A stretch of 14,853 nucleotides of DNA. Source: an uncultured Planctomycetaceae bacterium. GTDB taxonomy: Bacteria; Planctomycetota; Planctomycetia; Pirellulales; UBA1268. The notes under the pieces were generated by a model, which ran no database searches, was not told where the DNA came from, and saw nothing but the letters and a program-made list of their open reading frames with translations. The position numbers and the translations under genes are program-made. The stretch covers positions 1 through 14,853 of the forward strand of contig CAJAYZ010000207.1 in NCBI GenBank assembly GCA_903949225.1, read 5' to 3'. Below are positions 6,779-14,241 of the stretch, one piece after another; the stretch's first letter is position 1; each line of letters starts with the position of its first letter.

Positions 6779-7621
6779 TCAAAGCGGGGCCGGAAGGTCG
6801 CGGCGACAGAAGATCACGCCGCCGATGACGTAGGCGATGAAGCCGAGTCCGAGGAGAATCCCGTCATAGGCCAGGAGATTCCCCCAACTCACCCCCGGAT
6901 CCCCGACGAGGCGCTGCGGTTCGTAGGCGTTGAGGAACGAGAGATAGCCCACCCAGCCGAAGGTGCCGCTCATCCGGCCGACGAGCTTCGCCAGCAGCGA
7001 GAAGACGTAGAAGCCGCACATCGAGCCGATCGTCCGCCACCGGTAGGTGTCGGCCGCCGACAGACAGGCCGAGATCCCGGCTAGGCACACCATCAGGCCG
7101 AAGACGTTGGCCACCGGGAGCAGAAACCGCTGCGGCTCGACCTTCCCGGCCCACGGCCCGAAGGCCACCGCGCCACACACCGACAGCGCCAGCACGCCGC
7201 AGAGGGTGGCCGACGCTGCGGTCGTGGCCAGCGCCTGCGTCACCCACACCGCCCGACGAGGCACCGGCTGCGCGAGGAGCATCTCCATCGTTCCCCGTTC
7301 GAGTTGACCAGAGACGGCGTCGCTCCCCCGGGTGATGCCCCACACCGTTGCCGCCAGCACCACGACAGGATCGACAAAAGCCAGCGCCACCCGGCCGGCG
7401 TGGGTCGCCACGTCGGAGAAGGGAACGCCAGAAAGCCGCTGCCAGTCCTTCGGGATCGCCTGGAGGAGGACGTCCTGGAACGCGTTCATCTGGATCTGCG
7501 ACGACAGCCAGAGAAACAACCAGGGGAACACGCCCCACAGCGCCACCAGCGCCAAGACCAACCCGCGTTGGTCACCCCAGGTCTTGTGCCAGATGGCGGT
7601 ATTCCACACGCGGTCACCCAT
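6779..7621 (-). CDS. ABC-2 type transporter permease
   Basis: The product has 280 residues. The ATG at 7621 overlaps the ATPase stop by 8 nt, the usual coupling of such pairs; upstream in-frame codons run inside the ATPase gene and were rejected. About six hydrophobic segments are visible: VLALVALWGVFPWLFLWL near residue 26, VALAFVDPVVVLAATVWGI, ASATLCGVLALSVCGAVAF, VANVFGLMVCLAGISACL, MCGFYVFSLLAKLV and ILLGLGFIAYVIGGVIF. The loop GQLERGTMEMLLAQPVPRR is the typical ABC-2 motif in which Glu-Arg-Gly-Thr precedes the arm to the ATPase. It probably forms an exporter with the adjacent ATPase. The cargo is unknown; the operon's CHAT protein is not an obvious substrate, since it has its own signal peptide. 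Confidence 0.88.
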   Translation of the reverse strand: MGDRVWNTAIWHKTWGDQRGLVLALVALWGVFPWLFLWLSSQIQMNAFQDVLLQAIPKDWQRLSGVPFSDVATHAGRVALAFVDPVVVLAATVWGITRGSDAVSGQLERGTMEMLLAQPVPRRAVWVTQALATTAASATLCGVLALSVCGAVAFGPWAGKVEPQRFLLPVANVFGLMVCLAGISACLSAADTYRWRTIGSMCGFYVFSLLAKLVGRMSGTFGWVGYLSFLNAYEPQRLVGDPGVSWGNLLAYDGILLGLGFIAYVIGGVIFCRRDLPAPL

Positions 7622-8489
7622 GACGATGGAAACGGTCGTAAACCCCGTCGAGCCCCACGGGATCGACACGAACCTCCCCAAGAGGGAGCGTCGAGAGCCA
7701 ACCGAGCAGCGGCCGCAACGAATCAGCCGTCTCGAGAACGACATTGCCGTCACGGTCGCGGCTCATGGTGACATGCTCGCGGAGTTCAGCCGGCACCTCT
7801 CCAAGAGCCCCCTCGAGCCGGGCGGTGATCCGATGATGGCGGCGGAGATGCGCGATCGACTGCTCATGGACAACCCGCCCCGCACGGAGGATCGCCACGC
7901 GGTCGCAGGTCGCCTCGACCTCGGAGAGGACATGCGACGAAAACATCACCGTCCGTCCGGCAGCCCGAGCCTCGCGGACGAGATCGAGCACGACCGCACG
8001 GGCGGTCGGATCGAGGTTCGCCGTCGGTTCGTCGAGGATCACGAGGGTCGCCTCGGTGGCCATGACGACGGCGAGGGCCAGTTTTTGACGCATCCCAGTG
8101 CTCATCCGCGCGACCTGTCGGGAGCAGTCGAGATCGAGACGGCGGGCGATTTTCGTGGCCTCTTCACGGCGACATTCGCGCCGCAGGCCGGCAAAAAAAT
8201 CGAGGACGGCATGCCCCGACATCCTCCGGAAGAGGCGCGCTTCGCCAGGGAGGTAGGCGGTCGCGGCCCGCACGGCGAGCGAATCGCGGACGCAATCGTG
8301 ACCAGCCACCCGGGCCGTTCCGGAGGTCGGATGAATGAAGCCGAGCAGGAGGCGGAGAAAGGTCGTCTTCCCAGCGCCGTTGGGGCCGAGGAGCCCGAAC
8401 ACCTCCCCAGGACGGACGGCGAGCGAACACCCGTCGAGCGCCGTGAACGTGCCGTATCGCTTCGTGAGTTGATCCGCTTCGACGAGCAT
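7614..8489 (-). CDS. ABC transporter ATP-binding protein (ABC-2 exporter class)
   Basis: The product has 291 residues. Walker A is GPNGAGKT at 35-42, the signature STGMRQ at 130-135 replaces LSGGQ, Walker B LVILDEP ends near residue 155, the D-loop is ANLD at 157-160, and the switch His is H186 (SSHVLSEVE). The Q-loop position reads YLPGEARLF, with no Gln, as I recall for some exporters of this class. The C-terminal 80 residues are a family-specific extension. It powers the permease whose start overlaps its stop. Start: ATG at 8489 with AGGCGG a few bases upstream. It begins 25 nt after the TauE-like gene, so it is probably in the same transcript. Confidence 0.95.
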   Translation of the reverse strand: MLVEADQLTKRYGTFTALDGCSLAVRPGEVFGLLGPNGAGKTTFLRLLLGFIHPTSGTARVAGHDCVRDSLAVRAATAYLPGEARLFRRMSGHAVLDFFAGLRRECRREEATKIARRLDLDCSRQVARMSTGMRQKLALAVVMATEATLVILDEPTANLDPTARAVVLDLVREARAAGRTVMFSSHVLSEVEATCDRVAILRAGRVVHEQSIAHLRRHHRITARLEGALGEVPAELREHVTMSRDRDGNVVLETADSLRPLLGWLSTLPLGEVRVDPVGLDGVYDRFHRHG

Positions 8490-8514
8490 CGACCGCCTGT
8501 TTCGACGTAGGGCA

Positions 8515-9399
8515 TCATCCGCGGAGGAAATAATAGCCCGCCAGACCGAAACCGATGAGGGCCACCATCCGGCGCACGAGCGCCGCCGGCATCCGTCGCG
8601 TCAGCCGCACGCCGACAAACCCGCCGGCGACCGATGCCAGGGCCATCACAAACGCGTGGGGCCAGGAAACGACCCCCGCCCCCGCCGGGCCCGCCCCCAG
8701 GCCCCCGGGAAGGACCGAAGCGCCGATGAACATGACGGCAGTGGTGCCGTTGACCGCCGTGGCGAGGACATTCTTCAAGGCGTTGATGCGGTGGATGTCC
8801 CCCAGCCCGAGACACCCGAGCACCGCGAGCATGAGGATCCCGATCCCGGCACCGAAATAGCCACCGTAGACGGCGACCAGGAATTGGAGAACCCAGACGC
8901 TGAGGAACATCGCCCGGGTTGGCTCGCCGGCGTTCGTGCCAGCCTCCCGCCCCGCGGCACTGAGCCGAGCGGAGAGCCGCGGCTGGAGGGCAAAGAGGAA
9001 CGCCGCACTGAGGATCAGCCAGGGCACGAGGCGACTGAACCAGGCAGGGGGCAAGGCAAGGACGAGCATGGTGCCGACGATGGCCCCGCCAACGCTCGCC
9101 GGCAAGAGCCAGCGCGTCCAGCGTGGCTGGCCGAGACGCTCGGAACGGGTCGCCCACGCCGCGGCCAAGGAGCCTGGCCAGAGGCCGATGGTGCTCGTGG
9201 CGTTGGCGATGACGAGCCGGGCAGGCCCGTCGGGGAGGAACGCCGCCACGACCGGGAAGGTGAGGATCGTGCCCCCACCGGCGATCGAATTGACCCCTGC
9301 GGCGATGAACGTCGTGCCGGCGAGAAGCACCATCTGCTCGAGCGTCATGGCGCTCGGCAGCAGGCTCAACCCCGATACGTCGGCAGCCAACGCCCCCAT
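8515..9399 (-). CDS. TauE/SafE-family membrane permease (sulfite/organosulfonate exporter type)
   Basis: The product has 294 residues. Its ATG shares one base with the stop of the CHAT gene (TGATG), which implies translational coupling; an internal Met18 (MTLEQMVLLAG) is an alternative start. The family's two halves are visible: an N-terminal half with AAGVNSIAGGGTILTFP and a C-terminal half with VYGGYFGAGIGILML and RINALKNVLATAVNGTTAV. About eight hydrophobic segments are spread over the length. Characterised relatives export small sulfur-containing or carboxylate anions, but substrate cannot be predicted. Its place between a CHAT protein and an ABC exporter is unusual and may only reflect shared transcription. 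Confidence 0.92.
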   Translation of the reverse strand: MGALAADVSGLSLLPSAMTLEQMVLLAGTTFIAAGVNSIAGGGTILTFPVVAAFLPDGPARLVIANATSTIGLWPGSLAAAWATRSERLGQPRWTRWLLPASVGGAIVGTMLVLALPPAWFSRLVPWLILSAAFLFALQPRLSARLSAAGREAGTNAGEPTRAMFLSVWVLQFLVAVYGGYFGAGIGILMLAVLGCLGLGDIHRINALKNVLATAVNGTTAVMFIGASVLPGGLGAGPAGAGVVSWPHAFVMALASVAGGFVGVRLTRRMPAALVRRMVALIGFGLAGYYFLRG

Positions 9400-12300
9400 C
9401 ACTTCGCCCCCCGGCCGCGATCCCCCTTGGCCGCCGCCGGATCGCGCTTGGGCACCGCAGCAGGGGCAGGGGCACGGCCGGCGACCTTCGCCGCCTCCGC
9501 CGGCACGCTCGTGCCGCCATCGACGAGCATGTAGCCGGCCCAGAACAACGGATGACGCATATCGGTCAGGACCGTCTGGCCTGCCACCCGAATCCGCCCC
9601 TCGAGCGCAGGATCGGGTTCCTCGGCCGAAACCAGATCGACGGCCCGCCGCCAACTCGCCGCCGGGATCGCCGTCGGATCGTCGGTATCACGGACGAACT
9701 CGGTCACGAGATCAGTGGTCGATTTCCCCCCCATCCGCCAGCGGCTGACCAGCGCCGTGCGGGCGCCGGCAGCCAACAGATCGGTGGCGGCGATAAACAA
9801 TTCTTCCCCGGGGCGCGACAAAGGCTTGGTGAGCCCCGAGGCCATCGCCGACTGCACGCCAGGGACGACGACCAGCGGGGGGCGCTTGTGTGGTGAGTCA
9901 AGCCAATCATTGAACGTCAGTCCTGCCCTCGACCCGCGGTCCGGCGGCCGTCCGAACAGACCACGCAGCCCCACCGGCCCCTCGCCGGCGAGATTGACCT
10001 CGTCGAGCACGACGAGCACATCGCAGATCGCAGCCGGGAGCGCCGGAGAGACGACCACGCCGTGCTGCTGGAACGGTTGGGAAGGGAGGGCAACGGCGCG
10101 GTCGAGGGCGCGCGTCAGCCGGTCGACCGCCTCTCCGATCGCCTCCGGCCGTTCCCCGCGGACGGGGCGGCCGGCATGGATGCCGACCGGGCCCCGCCCA
10201 GCCAGAGGTTCTGCAGGCGCCTCGGGCCTCCCGGCGACCGCCAGACTCCGCGTGGGGCAATAGCGGATCCGGCAGACGTCGCGGAGGAGCGGCCCGGCGT
10301 CGGCCGTTCCCTCGTCGCCATCGGCCGGCTCGCCGGCGGAACCGGCGGGGAGGAGTTCGAACGGGAGATACCAGAGCGGACCGTCGGGAACGATCACGAG
10401 CTCCTCGATCCCCTCCGACAGTTTGACCTTCGACTGCTCGAAGAGGAGGCGCTCGACGGTGATTGCGGAGGCACGCCAGTCGGAGGCCACAATCCGGTCG
10501 GTGCCCACCGGCACATGCGGATCGAACAGACACAGCGCCTTGGCCAGTTGCGTCAGTTCCCGCGCCAGCGCCGCCGGCTGGCGGATCTGCCAGGTGGCGA
10601 CACGGTCACGGGACTCAAGCGCCCCCCACGCGCCCGAGCCTGACCAATGGAACGAGAGGACGAGCTCCCCGGGCGCCAGGCGGCCGCGCACTTCCGCCGG
10701 CGGGAGGAGCGGCGGGAACTCGATCCCGATCGGCTCCCTTCCGGCGCCCAGGAGATCGATCAACAGCCCCCGTCGGGCCGACACCTGGGCAAACGACTCC
10801 CAGTCCTTGGGCTCTCCCGGCGGACCGGCGCGATGGGGATGACCAGCCTCGGCCACGTCGCCTCCCCGTCCGGCTGCCGCGAGCAGCGCGGCGGTGAGGC
10901 CGGTGCGCAATCGGGCGTCCTCGGCGACAATCCGGGCGAGCTCCGGATGGCGTTTGAGAAGCCCGGTCCGGCCGGCGACGGCGGCCGCGTTCAATCCGGA
11001 TGGGTCGGGGCCGAGCAGCCGTTCGATCCCGAGTCGGCGCCCCCCCACCGGTTGCGTATCGAGCCAACGGGCACGGACGGCTGCTTCGCTGGCAGCCAGG
11101 GCCGCGTCACTGCCGCGTCGTGCGGCGACCAGCATCCACGCCTCATGGGCTTCCTGCCGCGGGGTCGTCATGGCCGCAAGTGTCGCCAGCGGGTCGATGA
11201 CCAACTCCCGCACCGGCGGGTCACCGAGCAGTCGCGCAAAGAGGACGTCGGCCTGACGGTCGGAGATCGTCGTCGCTCCGGCCATCACCATCTCGACGAG
11301 CTTCCCGGTCTGGAAGAGTCGCGGCGACCGGGGGCGGGCGATGGCCAGTGCCCGCTCCATGTCGGCATCGCCGGCGGTGGCATCCCCGGCACCATAGGCC
11401 ACCAGGGCCGCAGCATGCGCGGCGACGGCGCCCGGAGTCCCCTGACCGGCATCACCACGGAGGAACCGGGCGTCGATGTCGCCGAGCCGGCCCCGAGCCC
11501 CCTGGAGATTGCCGGCGGCCGCCAGCGCCTCCGCCTCGTGGGCAAGGAGCGTCGCGTGGAGCACCGGCAGGCCGGCGCGAGACCATTGGCAGCCCCCCTG
11601 GATGGTCGCGGGAACTCCCGGCGTGCCGGCGGCCTGGTGCGCGGCAAACGCCATGCGGAAAGCCTCCTCGAGCGCCCGGAAATCACCGAACTCCGCCGCG
11701 GCGTAGGTCGCCTCCTCAAACCACCGCGCCGCGCCGACCGCATCATCACGGTTGAGCGCAATTCGCCCGAGGACGAGTAAGCCCCACGCCGTCAACGGAT
11801 GATCGAGCTTGCCCCCGAGCGACACGCCGCGTTCGAGCAGCGGCACCGCCTGATCGAGCCGGCCCTGCGACCAGGCCGCGGTCCCGAGGGCCACATCAAT
11901 CCATGACTGCGACCAATGATTCGCCGGCGCCGGGCGCTTCGCGAGGGCGTTGTTGATCGCCTCGATCGTGTTCCCCTCGCCAGCGAGGGGGCCGAGGATC
12001 ACTCCCCGTCGGTAGAGGGCGATCACCAACGCCCGCATGATCTCCTGGGGACGGATCGGGACGTTCATCGGGGCCGCGAGCACGCCCCCCTGCTGGAGCA
12101 CCTTCTGCGGATCGGCTGCCGTCTGCCGGATCGTCATCGTGTCGGGGAAGGTGGTCGACTTGGTACCGCGGGCACTGCGCCCCCACGTGGCGACCCTCGG
12201 CCGCGGCGAAGGCTGCGGGCCCTGGGTCGGGAACTGGACCGCCAGCAACCACTCGGAGTTTGTAGCGCCAAGAAGGATGGCCTCGTCGTAGGCCGCGACC

Positions 12301-12626
12301 GCGGCACGGAGGGCGCCGAGCTCGTAGTGCGACTCACCGATCGCCGTCGCGGAGGCGATGGAATCGATCCAGCGCTGATTGCCCGCGCGGACGCCCCCAG
12401 CGTAATCCCGACCTGCCGTTTCGAGCGCCACCGCGAAGTCGCCGTTGGCAAGCGCCGCCAGCGCCGCATCGTAGGCGATCGTCGGCACCGTCTGGGCACC
12501 GCGGGGCACGACCTGGGCCGACAGTTCCCCTGGAATGAAGAGGTTGAACGGCGTGAAAACGACCAGCGCCGCGAGGATCGCGGCCGACCGGTCAAACAAC
12601 GACTTCCGGGGAGTGGAACACCACAT
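9399..12626 (-). CDS. Exported TPR-like/CHAT-domain protein with degenerate CHAT active site
   Basis: The product has 1,075 residues. The ATG at 12626 gives a signal peptide (basic MWCSTPRKSLFDR, hydrophobic core, cut near GELSAQ|VV, residue 38); an open extension to 12812 would bury it. Residues about 50-560 are alpha-helical with TPR-like pairs (AYDAALAALANGDFAVALE, RAAVAAYDEAILLGA, DQAVPLLERGVSLGG). A CHAT-like domain spans about 650-1045. Its early hallmark is intact (ELVIVPDGPLWYLPFELLP, V744) and its late part too (DLLAAGARTALVSRWRMGG). However, the segment that normally carries the catalytic His reads VLVVLDEVNL (D875), and the usual SACETG Cys segment reads VVVPGVQSAM (P922). The visible sequence therefore lacks the caspase-like dyad. 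The last 30 residues are Ala/Pro/Lys-rich. It is first gene of the operon with the TauE and ABC genes. Confidence 0.83.
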   Translation of the reverse strand: MWCSTPRKSLFDRSAAILAALVVFTPFNLFIPGELSAQVVPRGAQTVPTIAYDAALAALANGDFAVALETAGRDYAGGVRAGNQRWIDSIASATAIGESHYELGALRAAVAAYDEAILLGATNSEWLLAVQFPTQGPQPSPRPRVATWGRSARGTKSTTFPDTMTIRQTAADPQKVLQQGGVLAAPMNVPIRPQEIMRALVIALYRRGVILGPLAGEGNTIEAINNALAKRPAPANHWSQSWIDVALGTAAWSQGRLDQAVPLLERGVSLGGKLDHPLTAWGLLVLGRIALNRDDAVGAARWFEEATYAAAEFGDFRALEEAFRMAFAAHQAAGTPGVPATIQGGCQWSRAGLPVLHATLLAHEAEALAAAGNLQGARGRLGDIDARFLRGDAGQGTPGAVAAHAAALVAYGAGDATAGDADMERALAIARPRSPRLFQTGKLVEMVMAGATTISDRQADVLFARLLGDPPVRELVIDPLATLAAMTTPRQEAHEAWMLVAARRGSDAALAASEAAVRARWLDTQPVGGRRLGIERLLGPDPSGLNAAAVAGRTGLLKRHPELARIVAEDARLRTGLTAALLAAAGRGGDVAEAGHPHRAGPPGEPKDWESFAQVSARRGLLIDLLGAGREPIGIEFPPLLPPAEVRGRLAPGELVLSFHWSGSGAWGALESRDRVATWQIRQPAALARELTQLAKALCLFDPHVPVGTDRIVASDWRASAITVERLLFEQSKVKLSEGIEELVIVPDGPLWYLPFELLPAGSAGEPADGDEGTADAGPLLRDVCRIRYCPTRSLAVAGRPEAPAEPLAGRGPVGIHAGRPVRGERPEAIGEAVDRLTRALDRAVALPSQPFQQHGVVVSPALPAAICDVLVVLDEVNLAGEGPVGLRGLFGRPPDRGSRAGLTFNDWLDSPHKRPPLVVVPGVQSAMASGLTKPLSRPGEELFIAATDLLAAGARTALVSRWRMGGKSTTDLVTEFVRDTDDPTAIPAASWRRAVDLVSAEEPDPALEGRIRVAGQTVLTDMRHPLFWAGYMLVDGGTSVPAEAAKVAGRAPAPAAVPKRDPAAAKGDRGRGAK

Positions 12627-12930
12627 GAGACCAGTTGTACACCGTCCCCTCCCGGACCGCCGACCCGAGTCGGGGCGGCAAGCTCGCAATTTCCCCTTCC
12701 CGGCAGCCCAAGTCGGAAGGCCCGGGCCCATACCTCCCGGGTAGTCTGGGGAATGCCGGATGACGGGGCGAGGCGATCCTAGCCGGATCGACCGATCGCA
12801 ACGGTTTGTCAAAGTTTGGCGGTTCTACCGGCCGATACCACTCCGGTCGGCGGCGGATCGTGCCGGGTGGGCCTCGCCCCTCGGCGTACCGCGAAGCCGG
12901 AAAACAGGCACCGATGCAGGGGCGAGAACC
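12627..12930. promoter_or_regulatory. Divergent intergenic region between the CHAT operon and a small lipoprotein gene
   Basis: This 304-bp gap has no gene I can support. It holds a hairpin (CCGAC 12660-12664 with GTCGG 12669-12673) in the CHAT leader, GC palindromes around 12720-12742, an inverted repeat at 12774-12790, and an AT-richer stretch TTTGTCAAAGTTTGG (12805-12819). In that stretch TTGTCA resembles a -35 box for the plus strand, but no -10 box sits at the right distance. Open frames across it are continuations of the flanking genes and have no signal-peptide or ribosome-binding support. Confidence 0.45.
12774..12790. promoter_or_regulatory. Possible operator: 6-bp inverted repeat CGATCC-N5-GGATCG
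   Basis: Perfect arms CGATCC and GGATCG are separated by TAGCC, between two divergent promoters, about 150 bp from each start codon. A dimeric regulator could bind here. A 6-bp palindrome is easily found by chance in GC-rich DNA, so this is weak. Confidence 0.25.
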
Positions 12931-13185
12931 ATGAGATCATCGACTCCGGACCAGCAGACCCTCTCCACGGCCGGCATCCGCGCTGGCTGGCTTGCGGGTC
13001 TGGCCCTCGGGGGCCTCGGCTTGACTGGCTGTCAGGTCGACATCGGTGGGCAAACGCTCCCCAGTGCCTACTACCTCCAGGACGACATCCAATACTTCCC
13101 GGCCGGACCGGAGTTCAAGCTCTCCAAGGAGGCCGCCGCGCTCAAGGCCGCCACGCCGGTTCCCGCCGACGACTGCTGCAACTGA
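12931..13185 (+). CDS. Small planctomycete-type lipoprotein
   Basis: The product has 84 residues. A signal segment ends in a perfect lipobox LTGC (Cys34), giving a mature lipoprotein of 51 residues. The mature part reads QVDIGGQTLPSAYYLQDD, then QYFPAGPEFKLSKEAAALK, and ends PADDCCN. I recall this GQTLPSxYYLxDDxQYFPxGPEFKLxxEAAA pattern as a conserved short planctomycete family without known function; that is memory, not a search result. The ATG has GGGGCGAG a few bases upstream. The longest open frame starts at 12760, but the added part has no signal and lies in intergenic sequence. It is a single-gene unit: divergent from the CHAT operon and closed by an intrinsic terminator. The C-terminal Cys pair might form a disulfide or bind metal. 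Confidence 0.85.
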   Translation: MRSSTPDQQTLSTAGIRAGWLAGLALGGLGLTGCQVDIGGQTLPSAYYLQDDIQYFPAGPEFKLSKEAAALKAATPVPADDCCN

Positions 13186-13241
13186 CAGCAGGAAGGGCGG
13201 CCTGTTGGAAGGGGCCGTCTCGAGCAACTTCTCGCTCCGAC

Positions 13242-13272
13242 ACCCCGCCTCCTCGGACGGGGTTTTTTCTTT
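13242..13272 (+). terminator. Intrinsic terminator after the small lipoprotein gene
   Basis: ACCCCG (13242-13247) pairs with CGGGGT (13258-13263) around a 10-nt loop. Six Ts (13263-13268) follow directly, then CTTT. It lies 57 bp past the stop and 14 bp before the end of the convergent hydrolase gene, and its T-run serves the plus strand only. Confidence 0.9.
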
Positions 13273-13285
13273 CATCGCGGCGATG

Positions 13286-14188
13286 TCAGGGGCGCGTGAA
13301 GCCGCGGCCGCCGAGCCAGTCGACGAGGCGCGCCGGCCAGTCGCCGGTACCCGGGGCCTGCTCACGGCGCCGCAGACCATAGCCATGCCCCCCACGCTCG
13401 TAGACGTGGAGCTCGGCCGGCACCTTCGCATCGAGCAGCGCACTGAAGAGCGCTACAGCCCCCTTGGCTGGCGAGGCGGTGTCGTCCGCCGTCTGGGCGA
13501 TGAACATCGGGGTGGTGGCGGCATCGATCATCACCCCCGGCCACAGCTGCTTCCCCTCGGCGGCGAGCACGCGCCAGGGGTAGATGAGGATCGTGCAGTC
13601 TGGCCGGGCCGACGGGGAAGCATCGGCCCCGGGGAAGGAGGCCTTCGTGGTGGCGGCCACGAGCGCCGTGTGGCCCCCCGCCGAAAAGCCCATCAGACCG
13701 ATCCGGGATGGATCGATGCCCAACTCGCCGGCGCGCTCGCGGACGATCGAAACGGCCTTCTGGGCATCCATCACAGGGCCAGCGTCCGGCTCCGCGAAGG
13801 CACCGGTGGGAACGCGATAGAGGAGTGTGAGGGCGACGATGCCGTGCCCGTTGAGAAAACGACCGACTTCCCCCCCCTCATGATCGTCGGCGAGAATGTT
13901 GTACCCACCCCCGGGCAGGATGATCACCGCCGGACGCGGCCCGCCGTCTCCCTGAGGAAGGGGATGAACGATGAGTCGCGGGTCGGAGACGAAGGACCGT
14001 CGCTGGATGTCGTCTTTCCCCTTTTCCACCTTCTCGGCCGGATCGCTCGGCACCCGATCCCCCGGCACTCCCTCCGGCCAGAGGCGAATCTCACCGACCG
14101 GCTCGCTGGCGCTTACGACTTCGGCTCCGACACAGCCGATCGCGGTTACGAGGATCGACATCACCACGGCAGACAATCGCTTGTTCAT
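13286..14188 (-). CDS. Exported alpha/beta-hydrolase (esterase/lipase, acetyl-esterase-like)
   Basis: The product has 300 residues. The N-terminus MNKRLSAVVMSILVTAIGC is a signal; AIGC at 16-19 resembles a lipobox, but cleavage at VSA|SEP near residue 27 is also possible. EIRLWPEGVPG (33-43) opens the mature part, as in exported bacterial carbohydrate esterases. Catalytic features are an oxyanion motif PGGGY (92-96), nucleophile Ser169 in GFSAGG, an Asp at 235/236 (QTADD) and His268 (GGHGY), so the triad looks complete. Such enzymes remove acetyl or other acyl groups from sugars; the true substrate is unknown. It starts 53 bp after the oxidoreductase stop and is likely co-transcribed. In-frame sequence up to 14284 overlaps that gene and was not used. 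No good ribosome binding site is visible. Confidence 0.9.
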   Translation of the reverse strand: MNKRLSAVVMSILVTAIGCVGAEVVSASEPVGEIRLWPEGVPGDRVPSDPAEKVEKGKDDIQRRSFVSDPRLIVHPLPQGDGGPRPAVIILPGGGYNILADDHEGGEVGRFLNGHGIVALTLLYRVPTGAFAEPDAGPVMDAQKAVSIVRERAGELGIDPSRIGLMGFSAGGHTALVAATTKASFPGADASPSARPDCTILIYPWRVLAAEGKQLWPGVMIDAATTPMFIAQTADDTASPAKGAVALFSALLDAKVPAELHVYERGGHGYGLRRREQAPGTGDWPARLVDWLGGRGFTRP

Positions 14189-14241
14189 GGGACGGCTCGC
14201 TCTTGAGGAGAGGATGAGGAAGGGGTTTCGGGACGACCGTA

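Noticed and set aside
7332..8510. A 392-codon plus-strand open frame opposite the ABC genes
   Set aside because: The minus strand shows Walker A, signature, Walker B and H-loop motifs here. The plus frame is low in complexity and rich in Arg, Gly and Glu, typical of a shadow.
9400..9654. Extension of the TauE-like gene upstream to 9654
   Set aside because: It would overlap the CHAT coding end by 255 nt and adds Arg/Gly-rich sequence with no family similarity. The TGATG overlap at 9399 is the natural start.
9399..12626. CHAT protein as part of a CRISPR-linked (Craspase-like) or other defence system
   Set aside because: There is no CRISPR array or cas gene, the catalytic dyad is missing, and the protein has a signal peptide, so a cytoplasmic defence protease does not fit.
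12627..12812. N-terminal extension of the CHAT protein to a TTG at 12812
   Set aside because: The added 62 residues are Arg/Gly/Pro-rich, fall in the intergenic region and would hide a good signal peptide that starts at 12626.
12806..12839. Sigma-70 promoter with TTGTCA as -35 for the lipoprotein gene
   Set aside because: Candidate -10 boxes lie 11 or 22 nt away, not 16-18, and match poorly. Only the intergenic region as a whole was annotated.
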